Shown here: in pieces, positions 54,528 through 61,061 of the stretch | How the letters are laid out: each line of letters begins with the position of its first letter | Numbering within the stretch: position 1 is the stretch's first letter | Source: Epilithonimonas arachidiradicis | Lineage (GTDB): Bacteria; Bacteroidota; Bacteroidia; Flavobacteriales; Weeksellaceae | DNA length: 64,000 nt | Direction of reading: 5' to 3' | Assembly (NCBI RefSeq): GCF_003610695.1 | Contig: NZ_RAQH01000001.1 | Span: 558,001 to 622,000, forward strand | Notes under the pieces: model-generated | Database searches by the model: none | What the model was told of the DNA's origin: nothing | Seen by the model: the letters and a program-made list of their open reading frames with translations, nothing else | Translations under genes and position numbers: made by a program

Positions 54528-55796
54528 TTGAGCAGGCTTATTGAGGATTATCTGGAGGAACTTTTCAACGAAAAGAATGTTTCTTTTGTAACCAGGCAGA
54601 AGCTTTGGAGTTTCTACAATGAGAAACTTTCGAAGGCTGTTGATGTCGGCTATAGTCCGGACTTAGATTTCTATGATGAAGATCTGGCGAAATCATTAAA
54701 AGACAACATTGCCGAGTTTTCCGCTTTTAAAGAGACATCTTTCAAAAAAGAGGTAGAAGCGCTTTTGACTGACGGGAAACATCTGCGCAGCAAATCCGAC
54801 TTTAAGAAAGAAGCCCTGAAGGTTTCTGATGATTATAATTACCGTTGGTTGGAAACCGAACGACATCATACGATTGCGGTCGCCAATATGGCTTCAAAAT
54901 TAAAAGATTTTGAGCAAAATGTGGAATTATATCCTAACCTGAAATTGGTGAGCGTAAATGATAGCAGGGTACGTCCTGAGCATAAAGTTCTCGACGGAAC
55001 TGTCCGCCCTTTCAATGATCCGTTTTGGAAATCGCACACTCCGCCTTTGGATTGGGGATGCCGTTGTGACTTGGAGCAAACTGATGATGAAGTTACCGAT
55101 GTTCCTGGTGGATTTCAAACCAAAATTGAGTTTGAAAATAATCCGATTGATAGCGGTAAGATATTTGGCGGTTCTGCTTATGAGGAAAATCTAACGAAAG
55201 ATGAAAAAGAAGATGCCGGAAAGTTAATTGATTACAACCATCTGCATCACAATAAGGATTTTGAAAACACCTTTGAAAGAATAAGACCGGATCAAGAAAA
55301 TGCATATCCGAATCTTGACAAAGAACAATCTGTAGCAGTTAATTTTTATAGTCGTGAATTTTACGATCCGATTAATAAATACAACCGAGGTCTTGAAACA
55401 TTTATCAGCGAAAAAGGTGGCTATACAGATGATTTCTATAAAGGGATTACAAAGACGATCAATAAAGCTTTGGATGACATCCCTGATAAACACGTAGGAA
55501 TGACTTACCGTGGAACATATCTGGATGATACTAATGTCTTGCAAGGGTATAAGAAAGCTTTTGAAAACGGTAAACCATATACAGAGAAAACATTTATGTC
55601 AACATCTACAGATCAGAGTGAAGCTTTTGAAGGAAATGTCACTTTTTCTGTAAAATCAAAGTCCGGGACAAAGATTTCGAAATTATCAGCCAGTCCGCAC
55701 GAACAGGAAGTATTATTTAAAGCCGGTCAGAAATTTAAGGTAACAGGCTTCACAGACTATGGCGAAGCGATCCATATAGAAATGGAAGAGATTTAA
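54528..55796 (+). CDS. gpF-like head morphogenesis protein fused to ADP-ribosyltransferase domain
   Basis: Residues ~1-200 are a Mu gpF/SPP1 gp7 minor head protein (LKLVSVNDSRVRPEHKVLDG, then PPLDWGCRCDLEQTDDEVTD). Residues ~265-422 form an R-S-E type ADP-ribosyltransferase exoenzyme domain: Arg328 in MTYRGTYL, STS at 358-360 in FMSTSTDQSEAF, and the ExE pair Glu392/Glu394 in SPHEQEVLFKAGQKF. Catalytic residues are complete. A virion protein injected with DNA could modify a host protein. The start is a TTG at 54528, but the frame stays open into the portal gene and residues such as KLHYKSKCNHEPVKLVADFS upstream may belong to it. Confidence 0.82.
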   Translation: MSRLIEDYLEELFNEKNVSFVTRQKLWSFYNEKLSKAVDVGYSPDLDFYDEDLAKSLKDNIAEFSAFKETSFKKEVEALLTDGKHLRSKSDFKKEALKVSDDYNYRWLETERHHTIAVANMASKLKDFEQNVELYPNLKLVSVNDSRVRPEHKVLDGTVRPFNDPFWKSHTPPLDWGCRCDLEQTDDEVTDVPGGFQTKIEFENNPIDSGKIFGGSAYEENLTKDEKEDAGKLIDYNHLHHNKDFENTFERIRPDQENAYPNLDKEQSVAVNFYSREFYDPINKYNRGLETFISEKGGYTDDFYKGITKTINKALDDIPDKHVGMTYRGTYLDDTNVLQGYKKAFENGKPYTEKTFMSTSTDQSEAFEGNVTFSVKSKSGTKISKLSASPHEQEVLFKAGQKFKVTGFTDYGEAIHIEMEEI

Positions 55797-55984
55797 TTGA
55801 TTGAGGAATCGACTTTTTTCTGCCAGTCATTTTGACGGGCGTTGACCGTTGCCAAATCCTCTTTTGATAATTGTTCTTTCAGTTTTTCAACTTCAACACG
55901 ATACCAATTGCGCTCCTGAAGAAAATTAAGATTTTCAGGAGCTTTTAATTTGCTTTTTGCAGTATAAAATTCGTCTAGTGTCAT
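55793..55984 (-). CDS. Small helical phage protein
   Basis: Start taken at ATG 55984 (MTLDEFYTAKSKLKAPENLN), two bases after the HTH gene stop; the frame is open to 56092 but that part overlaps the HTH gene. The 63-aa product is helical and charged (NWYRVEVEKLKEQLSKEDLA). Its stop overlaps the stop of the convergent head gene. No family recognised; co-transcribed with the HTH gene. Confidence 0.55.
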   Translation of the reverse strand: MTLDEFYTAKSKLKAPENLNFLQERNWYRVEVEKLKEQLSKEDLATVNARQNDWQKKVDSSIN

Positions 55985-55986
55985 TG

Positions 55987-56172
55987 TTATGCTGTTTGAT
56001 AGATTCCACTTCCTTTCAAGATTGAACGAACTGTTCTTTCTGAAATAAAAAACTGATCTGCTGTTTTTTTCTCCAATGCTCCCATTCTCCATTCCGGATT
56101 CTTTTCTGCGAGCTTATCGAAGAAAATTCTAACTTGTTTATTTCGTTCTAAAAATCTATAGTTATCAGACAT
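55987..56172 (-). CDS. Small helix-turn-helix protein
   Basis: Start at ATG 56172 (MSDNYRFLERNKQVRIFFDK) is preferred over the one at 56178. The 61-aa protein ends in a likely DNA-recognition unit, ALEKKTADQFFISERTVRSI then LKGSGIY. It may be a transcription factor, for example controlling the late operons at the iterons, but there is no direct evidence. It is part of a leftward pair. Confidence 0.6.
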   Translation of the reverse strand: MSDNYRFLERNKQVRIFFDKLAEKNPEWRMGALEKKTADQFFISERTVRSILKGSGIYQTA

Positions 56173-56215
56173 TAGCACAAAAATAATTAGTTAGTTTTAT
56201 TCCTGCAAGTTGGCG

Positions 56216-56752
56216 CTACAGCTTATGAGTTGTGTAATAATTTTCACGGATAATTAAACCGTCTTTAATCAAACTTCTGAAGCTGTCCACCATTTCCGCC
56301 TTTGTATCATTATATTTTGCCGGAACCTTCGTTTTAAAACTTACACCAATACTGCCGCCATCCTTTAGGTAAACTACATAAGAGTCATTTAGTACCAGAT
56401 TTTTCGTGATGAATGTATTATTGAAATAAGTTCTATTGTCCAAATCATCAAAACTTATGCTGCAAGAAATCTCATCATCCTTACATTTATTCACAACCAG
56501 CATCGCATCCTTTACCTGCTTGCTTGGCTCCGAAAGCTTGCTGTAATAGACGTACATATCAACCTTACCATTTGAAGCCTTAAAACCGTCGGCATTTTTC
56601 TCAAATTTAAAATCACCGGCATTGCCAAGATAGACTTTGTGAGTTCCCAGTTTAAAAATATTAGCTTTCGAGTTGGCAAGAATTGTATCACTTACCGAAT
56701 TTTGACCTAAAGCTATCCCAGACAGCAAAAGAAAGAATAATAGTTTTTTCAT
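56216..56752 (-). CDS. Exported phage accessory protein
   Basis: The 178-aa product begins MKKLLFFLLLSGIALGQ, a Sec signal peptide. The mature part is beta-rich with a Cys pair (VVNKCKDDEISCSISFDDLD) and VYLKDGGSIGVSFKTKVPAK. It matches no virion role and sits directly after the XRE repressor gene, four bases away. Such placement suggests expression in the lysogen and a change of host surface or periplasm. This is inference; no family recognised. Confidence 0.65.
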   Translation of the reverse strand: MKKLLFFLLLSGIALGQNSVSDTILANSKANIFKLGTHKVYLGNAGDFKFEKNADGFKASNGKVDMYVYYSKLSEPSKQVKDAMLVVNKCKDDEISCSISFDDLDNRTYFNNTFITKNLVLNDSYVVYLKDGGSIGVSFKTKVPAKYNDTKAEMVDSFRSLIKDGLIIRENYYTTHKL

Positions 56753-56756
56753 AGCG

Positions 56757-56966
56757 TTATTTTGTTTTGGTTGCTTTTATTTCTACACCGGCAACTTTGG
56801 CAAGAGCCTCGAGCTTGTCCAACGTTGGTGAACTCTCACCAGCCAAAATCCGTCCGACGGTACTTCTGTTGATTCCAGCTTGTTTTCCCGCTTCATAGTC
56901 AGTCATCTTTTTTTCCTGTAATGCTACATTAATTAGTTTCACAATCGGATGTATTTTGGTTTCCAT
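56757..56966 (-). CDS. XRE-family repressor-like HTH protein
   Basis: The 69-aa protein is a single Cro/C1-type HTH domain: LINVALQEKKMTDYEAGKQA, then GINRSTVGRILAGE and SPTLDKLEALAKVAGVEI. It probably dimerises on a palindrome. A 34-bp palindrome overlaps the upstream element of its own promoter. The predicted transcript starts at or next to the ATG, so the mRNA may be leaderless. It could be the lysogeny regulator of this phage or an anti-repressor; Mu-type repressors are usually larger. Confidence 0.82.
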   Translation of the reverse strand: METKIHPIVKLINVALQEKKMTDYEAGKQAGINRSTVGRILAGESSPTLDKLEALAKVAGVEIKATKTK

Positions 56967-56970
56967 AATG

Positions 56971-57003
56971 CAAAGATACTAAAAATAAATAAAGCGTTGC
57001 AAA
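56971..57003 (-). promoter_or_regulatory. Promoter of the XRE gene overlapped by operator
   Basis: On the minus strand TTTG (57003-57000), 21 bases, then TATCTTTG (56978-56971) is a perfect Bacteroidetes-type promoter. Its TTTG is the centre of the palindrome at 56987-57020. Confidence 0.75.
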
Positions 57004-57020
57004 TTTGCAACGCTTTATTT
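56987..57020. promoter_or_regulatory. 34-bp perfect palindrome: operator and/or terminator
   Basis: AAATAAAGCGTTGCAAA and its exact complement meet without a spacer. It overlaps the -33 box of the XRE promoter and the stop codon of the 57020-57304 gene. It could be the XRE operator and, as RNA, end transcription of the upstream gene. Confidence 0.7.
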
Positions 57021-57304
57021 TATAACTCTTTGTAGATGTTTGTATTTTCAATTAGCAAATCAATTGTAGCATCAAATATTTTATGAATCTTTATTAGCGC
57101 TGTTGGGTGATAAATCTTAAAGGCAAATTTATTGTACGGGTCTTGTGATACTTGAGAGATTTTTAACATTCCTTTAGCCTCCAAGGCAATTTTCGGTATT
57201 TCTGATTTCGTCAATTCTTCCAAAATTGCTTCAAGATTTTGTTTTATAAAATGCAAATCCTCTCGCTTTTCCTCTAATTGCTTTAAAATATCAACGTAAT
57301 TCAT
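57020..57304 (-). CDS. Small helical protein of unknown function
   Basis: The 94-aa product begins MNYVDILKQLEEKREDLHFI and is predicted helical with a coiled-coil-like first half (KQNLEAILEELTKSEIPKIA). The second half holds YNKFAFKIYHPTALIKIHKI. No family is recognised. It precedes the XRE gene on the same strand but is separated from it by the palindrome, so may be regulated apart. Confidence 0.6.
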   Translation of the reverse strand: MNYVDILKQLEEKREDLHFIKQNLEAILEELTKSEIPKIALEAKGMLKISQVSQDPYNKFAFKIYHPTALIKIHKIFDATIDLLIENTNIYKEL

Positions 57305-57528
57305 TTGTTTGTTCTTTTTGTGTTTAATAAAATTAACGTTTAAAAATTGATATTATTACAATATGTTTAATTAAAATTTGTAGACTTTACGAGAAATAAG
57401 GGTTTACAGAATCTATATTACTCAATAAACAATATACTTTCTAGTTAATGTGGAAAACTTTTGCGGATGATTGTCAGAAATATGGCGATAAATGAAATTT
57501 GACTCTTTTTTGAAACTCAATAGTTTAC

Positions 57529-57588
57529 TATCTTTGAAAAAGTTCTCTCGGGAAAATAAAAGTTCCCGAATAATCGGGAACCTTTTTT
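57529..57588 (+). promoter_or_regulatory. Promoter and attenuator-like leader
   Basis: TATCTTTG (57529-57536) is a -7 box with a TTTG 16 bases before it. The leader then has three segments: TCGGGAA (57548-57554), GTTCCCGA (57562-57569) and TCGGGAAC (57574-57581) followed by CTTTTTT. Segment 2 can pair with 1 or with 3. The 2-3 hairpin is an intrinsic terminator; the 1-2 hairpin would prevent it. Confidence 0.6.
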
Positions 57589-57614
57589 AGTATTAACTTT
57601 TTAAATTCAATGTT

Positions 57615-57713
57615 ATGAAAACAGAGAAATTTAAAAAAGTTGTAGAGATCATAAAAGGAATTCTAGAAATTGTTCATTTGGCGGTGAAGATTCTAGTCTC
57701 CATTTTTCTCTAA
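57615..57713 (+). CDS. 32-residue hydrophobic peptide
   Basis: ATG at 57615 to TAA at 57711-57713 encodes MKTEKFKKVVEIIKGILEIV then HLAVKILVSIFL: a basic start and an amphipathic or membrane-seeking helix. It follows the leader terminator by 27 bases and precedes another hairpin terminator. The shape resembles small membrane peptides of toxin or signalling type, but no family is claimed. It is the only plus-strand unit in the early region. Confidence 0.5.
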   Translation: MKTEKFKKVVEIIKGILEIVHLAVKILVSIFL

Positions 57714-57719
57714 CTTTTG

Positions 57720-57745
57720 CGCCTCACTTAGTGGGGCGTTTTAGT
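57720..57745 (+). terminator. Terminator of the small plus-strand unit
   Basis: CGCCTCAC and GTGGGGCG (57720-57727, 57731-57738) form an 8-bp stem with a three-base loop followed by TTTTAGTTTCTTTTT. Confidence 0.75.
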
Positions 57746-57801
57746 TTCTTTTTCTTATAGCTAAATAAGCATAAATTTTTGTATCAACCAAACAAAATGT
57801 A

Positions 57802-58044
57802 TTAAAATTGTAATACAATTACAACAACATTTACGTAACCATTTGTACAAACGATTTGTACGACTTTTACAACTTTAAGAAATGGCGCCTTTTCCGTTGT
57901 TGCATAAACCAAATATGCAACAAAACAACAAAACAAAATCCCCAAAAACATACTCTGCATTAACAAATACAGGTTTTCGAAAAAAAAATGTAATACTTTT
58001 CTAATACTTTTTTGATACGATTTTGTTTGATATTGTATTTGCAA
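57802..58044 (-). CDS. Possible small membrane protein
   Basis: An 80-codon frame starts at TTG 58044 (MQIQYQTKSYQKSIRKVLHF) with one hydrophobic segment at residues ~26-48 (YLLMQSMFLGILFCCFVAYL). AAGGAGG lies just before the TTG, but too close for usual spacing, and is unusual for this phylum. Codon use is AT-rich and repetitive toward the end. It could be noise; it directly follows the next gene on the same strand. Confidence 0.3.
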   Translation of the reverse strand: MQIQYQTKSYQKSIRKVLHFFFENLYLLMQSMFLGILFCCFVAYLVYATTEKAPFLKVVKVVQIVCTNGYVNVVVIVLQF

Positions 58045-58051
58045 ATCCTCC

Positions 58052-58261
58052 TTAATCCCTTGTATAAAATCCGAACCAAATCAGCACATCCAATTTGGGT
58101 GTATGTCCGGGTTTTAATGTAAAAATAATTGTATTGCCTTCGCGGCGATAAAACCAATCTCTTGCCATTGCAATTCCCATTGATCCGTTAAGAAGATGAG
58201 TCATAAAATCATCGATGATATCGCTTTGCTGAAATATTTTAAATTCTGTTGGAAAGTCCAT
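58052..58261 (-). CDS. Small phage protein of unknown function
   Basis: The 69-aa product (MDFPTEFKIFQQSDIIDDFM, with MARDWFYRREGNTIIFTLKP) has mixed helix and strand character. It has a sensible ATG and sits in the leftward series of early genes, about 80 bases after the preceding one. No family recognised. Confidence 0.55.
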   Translation of the reverse strand: MDFPTEFKIFQQSDIIDDFMTHLLNGSMGIAMARDWFYRREGNTIIFTLKPGHTPKLDVLIWFGFYTRD

Positions 58262-58308
58262 TATGTAAATTTAATATTGATTAAGTTGTTTTTATTACGG
58301 TTATACGT

Positions 58309-58336
58309 ATGTCTCCGACATTGATGTTGGAGACAT
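58309..58336. repeat. Near-perfect inverted repeat
   Basis: ATGTCTCCGACAT and ATGTTGGAGACAT (one G-T pair) are separated by two bases. It lies three bases past the stop of the 58340-58576 gene and before the next gene. There is no T-run, so it may be a binding site or an RNA-stabilising hairpin. Confidence 0.55.
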
Positions 58337-58339
58337 AGA

Positions 58340-58576
58340 TTAAAAGTCCTTTAATAAAGCTTTAATCTCGCTTTCAAATACTTTTAAGTATTGGTTATCT
58401 CGACTTTGCACTTCACTTTCTTTCGTCGCAGTGAAAGTGTGCCAGATAAATGCCGGCTCGCTTAATAAAAACTCTTCAACAGCTGGATTGATGATTGCAA
58501 AACCTTTGATTTCATAACCCTTTTTTTGGAGAAACTCAAAGATTTCAGTTTGTGGGATGTGCATTTTTATTTCCAT
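58340..58576 (-). CDS. Small early phage protein
   Basis: Start at ATG 58576 (MEIKMHIPQTEIFEFLQKKG) reduces overlap with the upstream gene; an ATG at 58615 is also in frame. The 78-aa product contains GYEIKGFAIINPAVEEFLLS and AFIWHTFTATKESEVQ, suggesting an alpha/beta fold. No family is recognised. Confidence 0.6.
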   Translation of the reverse strand: MEIKMHIPQTEIFEFLQKKGYEIKGFAIINPAVEEFLLSEPAFIWHTFTATKESEVQSRDNQYLKVFESEIKALLKDF

Positions 58577-59474
58577 CTTTACTAGATCTGGCGGTTTTTC
58601 TGTTAGATTTATCATTAAGTTCTTTTTGGGTTTTTCTAAGTTCTATCTCTGTATTAAGGATTTCCCAAACTTCGGGATGCGTTGATTGTGTTGTGTTTTC
58701 AAATGCTTTATGCAAAGCTTCGTCATACATCTTTCCAACAGTCTCACTCAAATTTTTGAGAAAAGCTTCATAACTGAAAAGGGCTTCCGATTTTTCTGTT
58801 TTTAAAACCTCTTGTTTTTCCTTTGGCTTTTCTAAGTCTCGGAGGGTTTTCTCAGTGGTCATCATATCTGATGCTTTTCTTGTGATAAGCCGGGATTTGC
58901 CTATTTTACTAAATTTCTCTTGTAACTCTTTCGGCAGTTCGTGAAAGCTTTTTCCTGTTATCACTTCCGGTTCTTGCTTTTTCTTCTTTTTCAAAATGAG
59001 CCGTTCCCTAGTTGCAGATTTGTAATCAAGATACTTGTTTGCCCAATCCATTATTTCAAAAGTATCGCACTTGTAAACCTTGCCAAATTCGCCCTGTCTT
59101 GCCATTTTGAACATAAGGACGACATCTTCCAAAGAATCGGTTTTAAATTTCTCATAGATATCGCCAGCAAGGACTTGGATTTGGTAGCCTTCCAGCTCTT
59201 TTCCGGTTATTTCCAAGAAGAATTCTATGATTCTGATAATCTGTGAAACAACGTTTATTTTCTTGCCCTGTGTAGCGATGAGCGGACTGTTGATGATGCT
59301 GTCAGCCACGCTCATATTTCGCTCCAATTTTACCAGCTCATTGAATACTTTTTTTTTGACTTGCTCTGGAGGCATTGGTTTTTCACCAACTTTAGTCTCC
59401 GTACATCTCTCTAAGATCGTCAGCGTTGTTTGCTGTAGTTCTTGTTTTGTTAAGCTTTGCGAAGTATTTTGCAT
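58545..59474 (-). CDS. Early phage protein, DUF6633-like region
   Basis: The 309-aa protein has a central stretch TDSLEDVVLMFKMARQGEFG, then KVYKCDTFEIMDWANKYLDY, that recalls DUF6633-type proteins of Bacteroidota mobile elements; the match is from memory. The C-terminal 130 residues are charged and helical. The start at 59474 overlaps the upstream gene by 83 bases; MPPEQVKKKVFNELVKLERN (59375) is an alternative. It may act in phage DNA metabolism, but this is unproven. Confidence 0.65.
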   Translation of the reverse strand: MQNTSQSLTKQELQQTTLTILERCTETKVGEKPMPPEQVKKKVFNELVKLERNMSVADSIINSPLIATQGKKINVVSQIIRIIEFFLEITGKELEGYQIQVLAGDIYEKFKTDSLEDVVLMFKMARQGEFGKVYKCDTFEIMDWANKYLDYKSATRERLILKKKKKQEPEVITGKSFHELPKELQEKFSKIGKSRLITRKASDMMTTEKTLRDLEKPKEKQEVLKTEKSEALFSYEAFLKNLSETVGKMYDEALHKAFENTTQSTHPEVWEILNTEIELRKTQKELNDKSNRKTARSSKDGNKNAHPTN

Positions 59475-59760
59475 ATTGCTTCGGATTTTCTTTGATTGTC
59501 AAAATGTAGTTGAGATACTTTTCTGTATTGCTTGGTCTGAAAAGCGTAGTTGGACAAAGATGTTGGTTCATCACTTCATTGTTTTTCCAATCCAGCGTTT
59601 TAACCTGTACAATCTCTTTGAGTTCCTGGATTGTGTAACCATCTTTTAGCCTTGCCTTTATTGGAGCCAGATTGCTCTTTATAGGCTTGAATCTTTTACC
59701 TGCTAATTCATTGAGGTATTCTAAGATTTCTATTTCTGGGGGTGTGATGTTTTCATTCAT
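59392..59760 (-). CDS. Conserved phage C-terminal-domain protein
   Basis: The 122-aa protein matches the conserved phage C-terminal domain (Phg_2220_C) found at the end of replication-initiation-like proteins: IEILEYLNELAGKRFKPIKS, then ARLKDGYTIQELKEIVQVKT and LCPTTLFRPSNTEKYLNYIL. Here the domain stands alone, without the DNA-binding N-terminal part. It follows the DUF2786 gene by three bases. Confidence 0.8.
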   Translation of the reverse strand: MNENITPPEIEILEYLNELAGKRFKPIKSNLAPIKARLKDGYTIQELKEIVQVKTLDWKNNEVMNQHLCPTTLFRPSNTEKYLNYILTIKENPKQYAKYFAKLNKTRTTANNADDLREMYGD

Positions 59761-59763
59761 CTT

Positions 59764-60384
59764 TTATATTCCAATTTTTAAAGTTTCCTTAGCAACTTGC
59801 GTGTGATACTGTCCACCTTCCACATTACCCAGAATAGCAGCTCGTTTGTTCAATGCTTCTATTTCTTTATTACTCATATCAGAATAACGCCTTTCGGTTA
59901 CTTGGTCAGGATGATAGATTTTTGATGCGATGACATACTTTGTGAAAAAAGCATCTTGCAGTTCAGCTCTTTTAGCATTTTTGGTTTTGGTAGTTCTGCA
60001 ACGTTTGATGTGTGGCAAACAAAAATCTGAAAATTGTTTCGCTGCGTGTCTGCGGAAATACTCATAGGCACTATCAAGAGTCACCCAATCCAAATATTCA
60101 AGCTCAATTCTTAATTCTTTTTTGGCTGCTGTGTATCTCACAACACGGAAGTTTTGTCCGGGAAAAAAGTAACTTAGAATCTGCTGGAAAAGCATCATAT
60201 CAAGATTCGTTTTATACTTAAAAAAATAATGTTTCATCTTTATGTTTGCCAAATCTTCGTCTGACAGGTTATATTTTTTCATTAACCTGTTGAGTGCATT
60301 CTTGGCGGCATCTTTTTCTCCGTCAACACCTTGATTGACCAATTCTAAAACTTTGGAAATTTTATCTTTTATTTCGTTATTCAT
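59764..60384 (-). CDS. DUF2786 protein
   Basis: Start at ATG 60384 (MNNEIKDKISKVLELVNQGV); an in-frame GTG at 60417 falls within a hairpin. The 206-aa protein has the DUF2786 N-terminal helix pair (KDAAKNALNRLMKKYNLSDE) and a following alpha/beta region with LEYLDWVTLDSAYEYFRRHA. DUF2786 proteins are frequent in phages; function unknown. Confidence 0.8.
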   Translation of the reverse strand: MNNEIKDKISKVLELVNQGVDGEKDAAKNALNRLMKKYNLSDEDLANIKMKHYFFKYKTNLDMMLFQQILSYFFPGQNFRVVRYTAAKKELRIELEYLDWVTLDSAYEYFRRHAAKQFSDFCLPHIKRCRTTKTKNAKRAELQDAFFTKYVIASKIYHPDQVTERRYSDMSNKEIEALNKRAAILGNVEGGQYHTQVAKETLKIGI

Positions 60385-60406
60385 ATCTATTAATTTTATA
60401 TTACTG

Positions 60407-60442
60407 TCATCTAGCACCAGTATATATATTGGTGCTAGATGA
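60407..60442. repeat. Hairpin with 13-bp perfect arms
   Basis: TCATCTAGCACCA (60407-60419) and TGGTGCTAGATGA (60430-60442) flank a ten-base TA-rich loop. It covers the end of the 46-aa gene and lies 23 bases before the DUF2786 start, so it could affect transcription read-through or translation. Confidence 0.75.
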
Positions 60443-60547
60443 CCGTTGGTTGTTTAATACTTTATCTAATCTGGCGTAAGCCGTTTTCAGGCTGATTCTT
60501 TCGTATTTGAGAGCCTTGTAGATTCTCATTATCTCGAGCGCCTGCAT
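60407..60547 (-). CDS. 46-residue basic helical protein
   Basis: ATG at 60547 overlaps the stop of the upstream gene (TGATG), a strong sign of coupling. The product reads MQALEIMRIYKALKYERISL then KTAYARLDKVLNNQRSSS and ends NIYTGAR. It is basic and helical and could bind nucleic acid. No family recognised. Its last codons lie in the 60407-60442 hairpin. Confidence 0.6.
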   Translation of the reverse strand: MQALEIMRIYKALKYERISLKTAYARLDKVLNNQRSSSTNIYTGAR

Positions 60548-61002
60548 CAGTTCCACGCTTTGTTATCTTCCGCCTTTTTCCACCAAGCCTTTGTCATTGT
60601 CTTGCTGGCGGATCGCTCGTTGTTTCTTTCCACGCCTCTCAACTGTTGATAAAGGGCTTTCAACTCTTCCAGACTGTGAGCGTTTAAATGCTTTTTAAAG
60701 ACTGATGAAAGGAGCATCCAGTTATTGAACTCCGACCATTGTCCGAGCTTTTTAATCCCGGTTCGTTCTGCCAGTGCAATGATGTTGGAGCGCCATTGCT
60801 TCATAATGGCTTCATCTACCAGCGCATTGGCTTTCTCTTCAATGGTCTTTGGACGGAAGATTTGTAAAAGCGTTCCGATTTCTGAATTGGTAAGGTCTTC
60901 TACAGCGGTAGTTCTGTGATTGGTGATGCTATCGATTAGCACGGCCACAGTTTGTGGATTTTTGCGCACCAGATAGCTGTTGAGTTCTTGTGTTGGGGTC
61001 AT
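60547..61002 (-). CDS. Early phage protein of unknown function
   Basis: The 151-aa protein (MTPTQELNSYLVRKNPQTVA) is helical: EKANALVDEAIMKQWRSNII, FNNWMLLSSVFKKHLNAHSL and a Trp-rich end TKAWWKKAEDNKAWN. The place in the early cluster recalls Mu semi-essential genes, but I see no match to GemA or Mor. It overlaps the 46-aa gene. Confidence 0.65.
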   Translation of the reverse strand: MTPTQELNSYLVRKNPQTVAVLIDSITNHRTTAVEDLTNSEIGTLLQIFRPKTIEEKANALVDEAIMKQWRSNIIALAERTGIKKLGQWSEFNNWMLLSSVFKKHLNAHSLEELKALYQQLRGVERNNERSASKTMTKAWWKKAEDNKAWN

Positions 61003-61021
61003 ATCTATTAATTTTGTTTGT

Positions 61022-61046
61022 TCCCATCGGAGGAATCGAACCTCCG
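61022..61046 (-). other. tRNA T-arm-like fragment in phage spacer
   Basis: On the minus strand GGAGG TTCGATT CCTCC forms a perfect T-arm (5-bp stem, seven-base TTCGATT loop), followed by GATGGGAA like an acceptor 3' strand. No matching 5' acceptor, D-arm or anticodon arm is present and no CCA is encoded. It is either a tRNA remnant or a hairpin with chance similarity. Confidence 0.45.
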
Positions 61047-61061
61047 AGAAACCGTTAGGGA

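Noticed and set aside
55985-56092. Longer start (99 codons) for the gene ending at 55793
   Set aside because: The extension overlaps the HTH gene almost entirely; the ATG at 55984 directly follows that gene's stop.
57960-58157. 65-codon minus-strand frame starting MVLSPRRQ
   Set aside because: It overlaps two other candidate genes in another frame and has poor composition.
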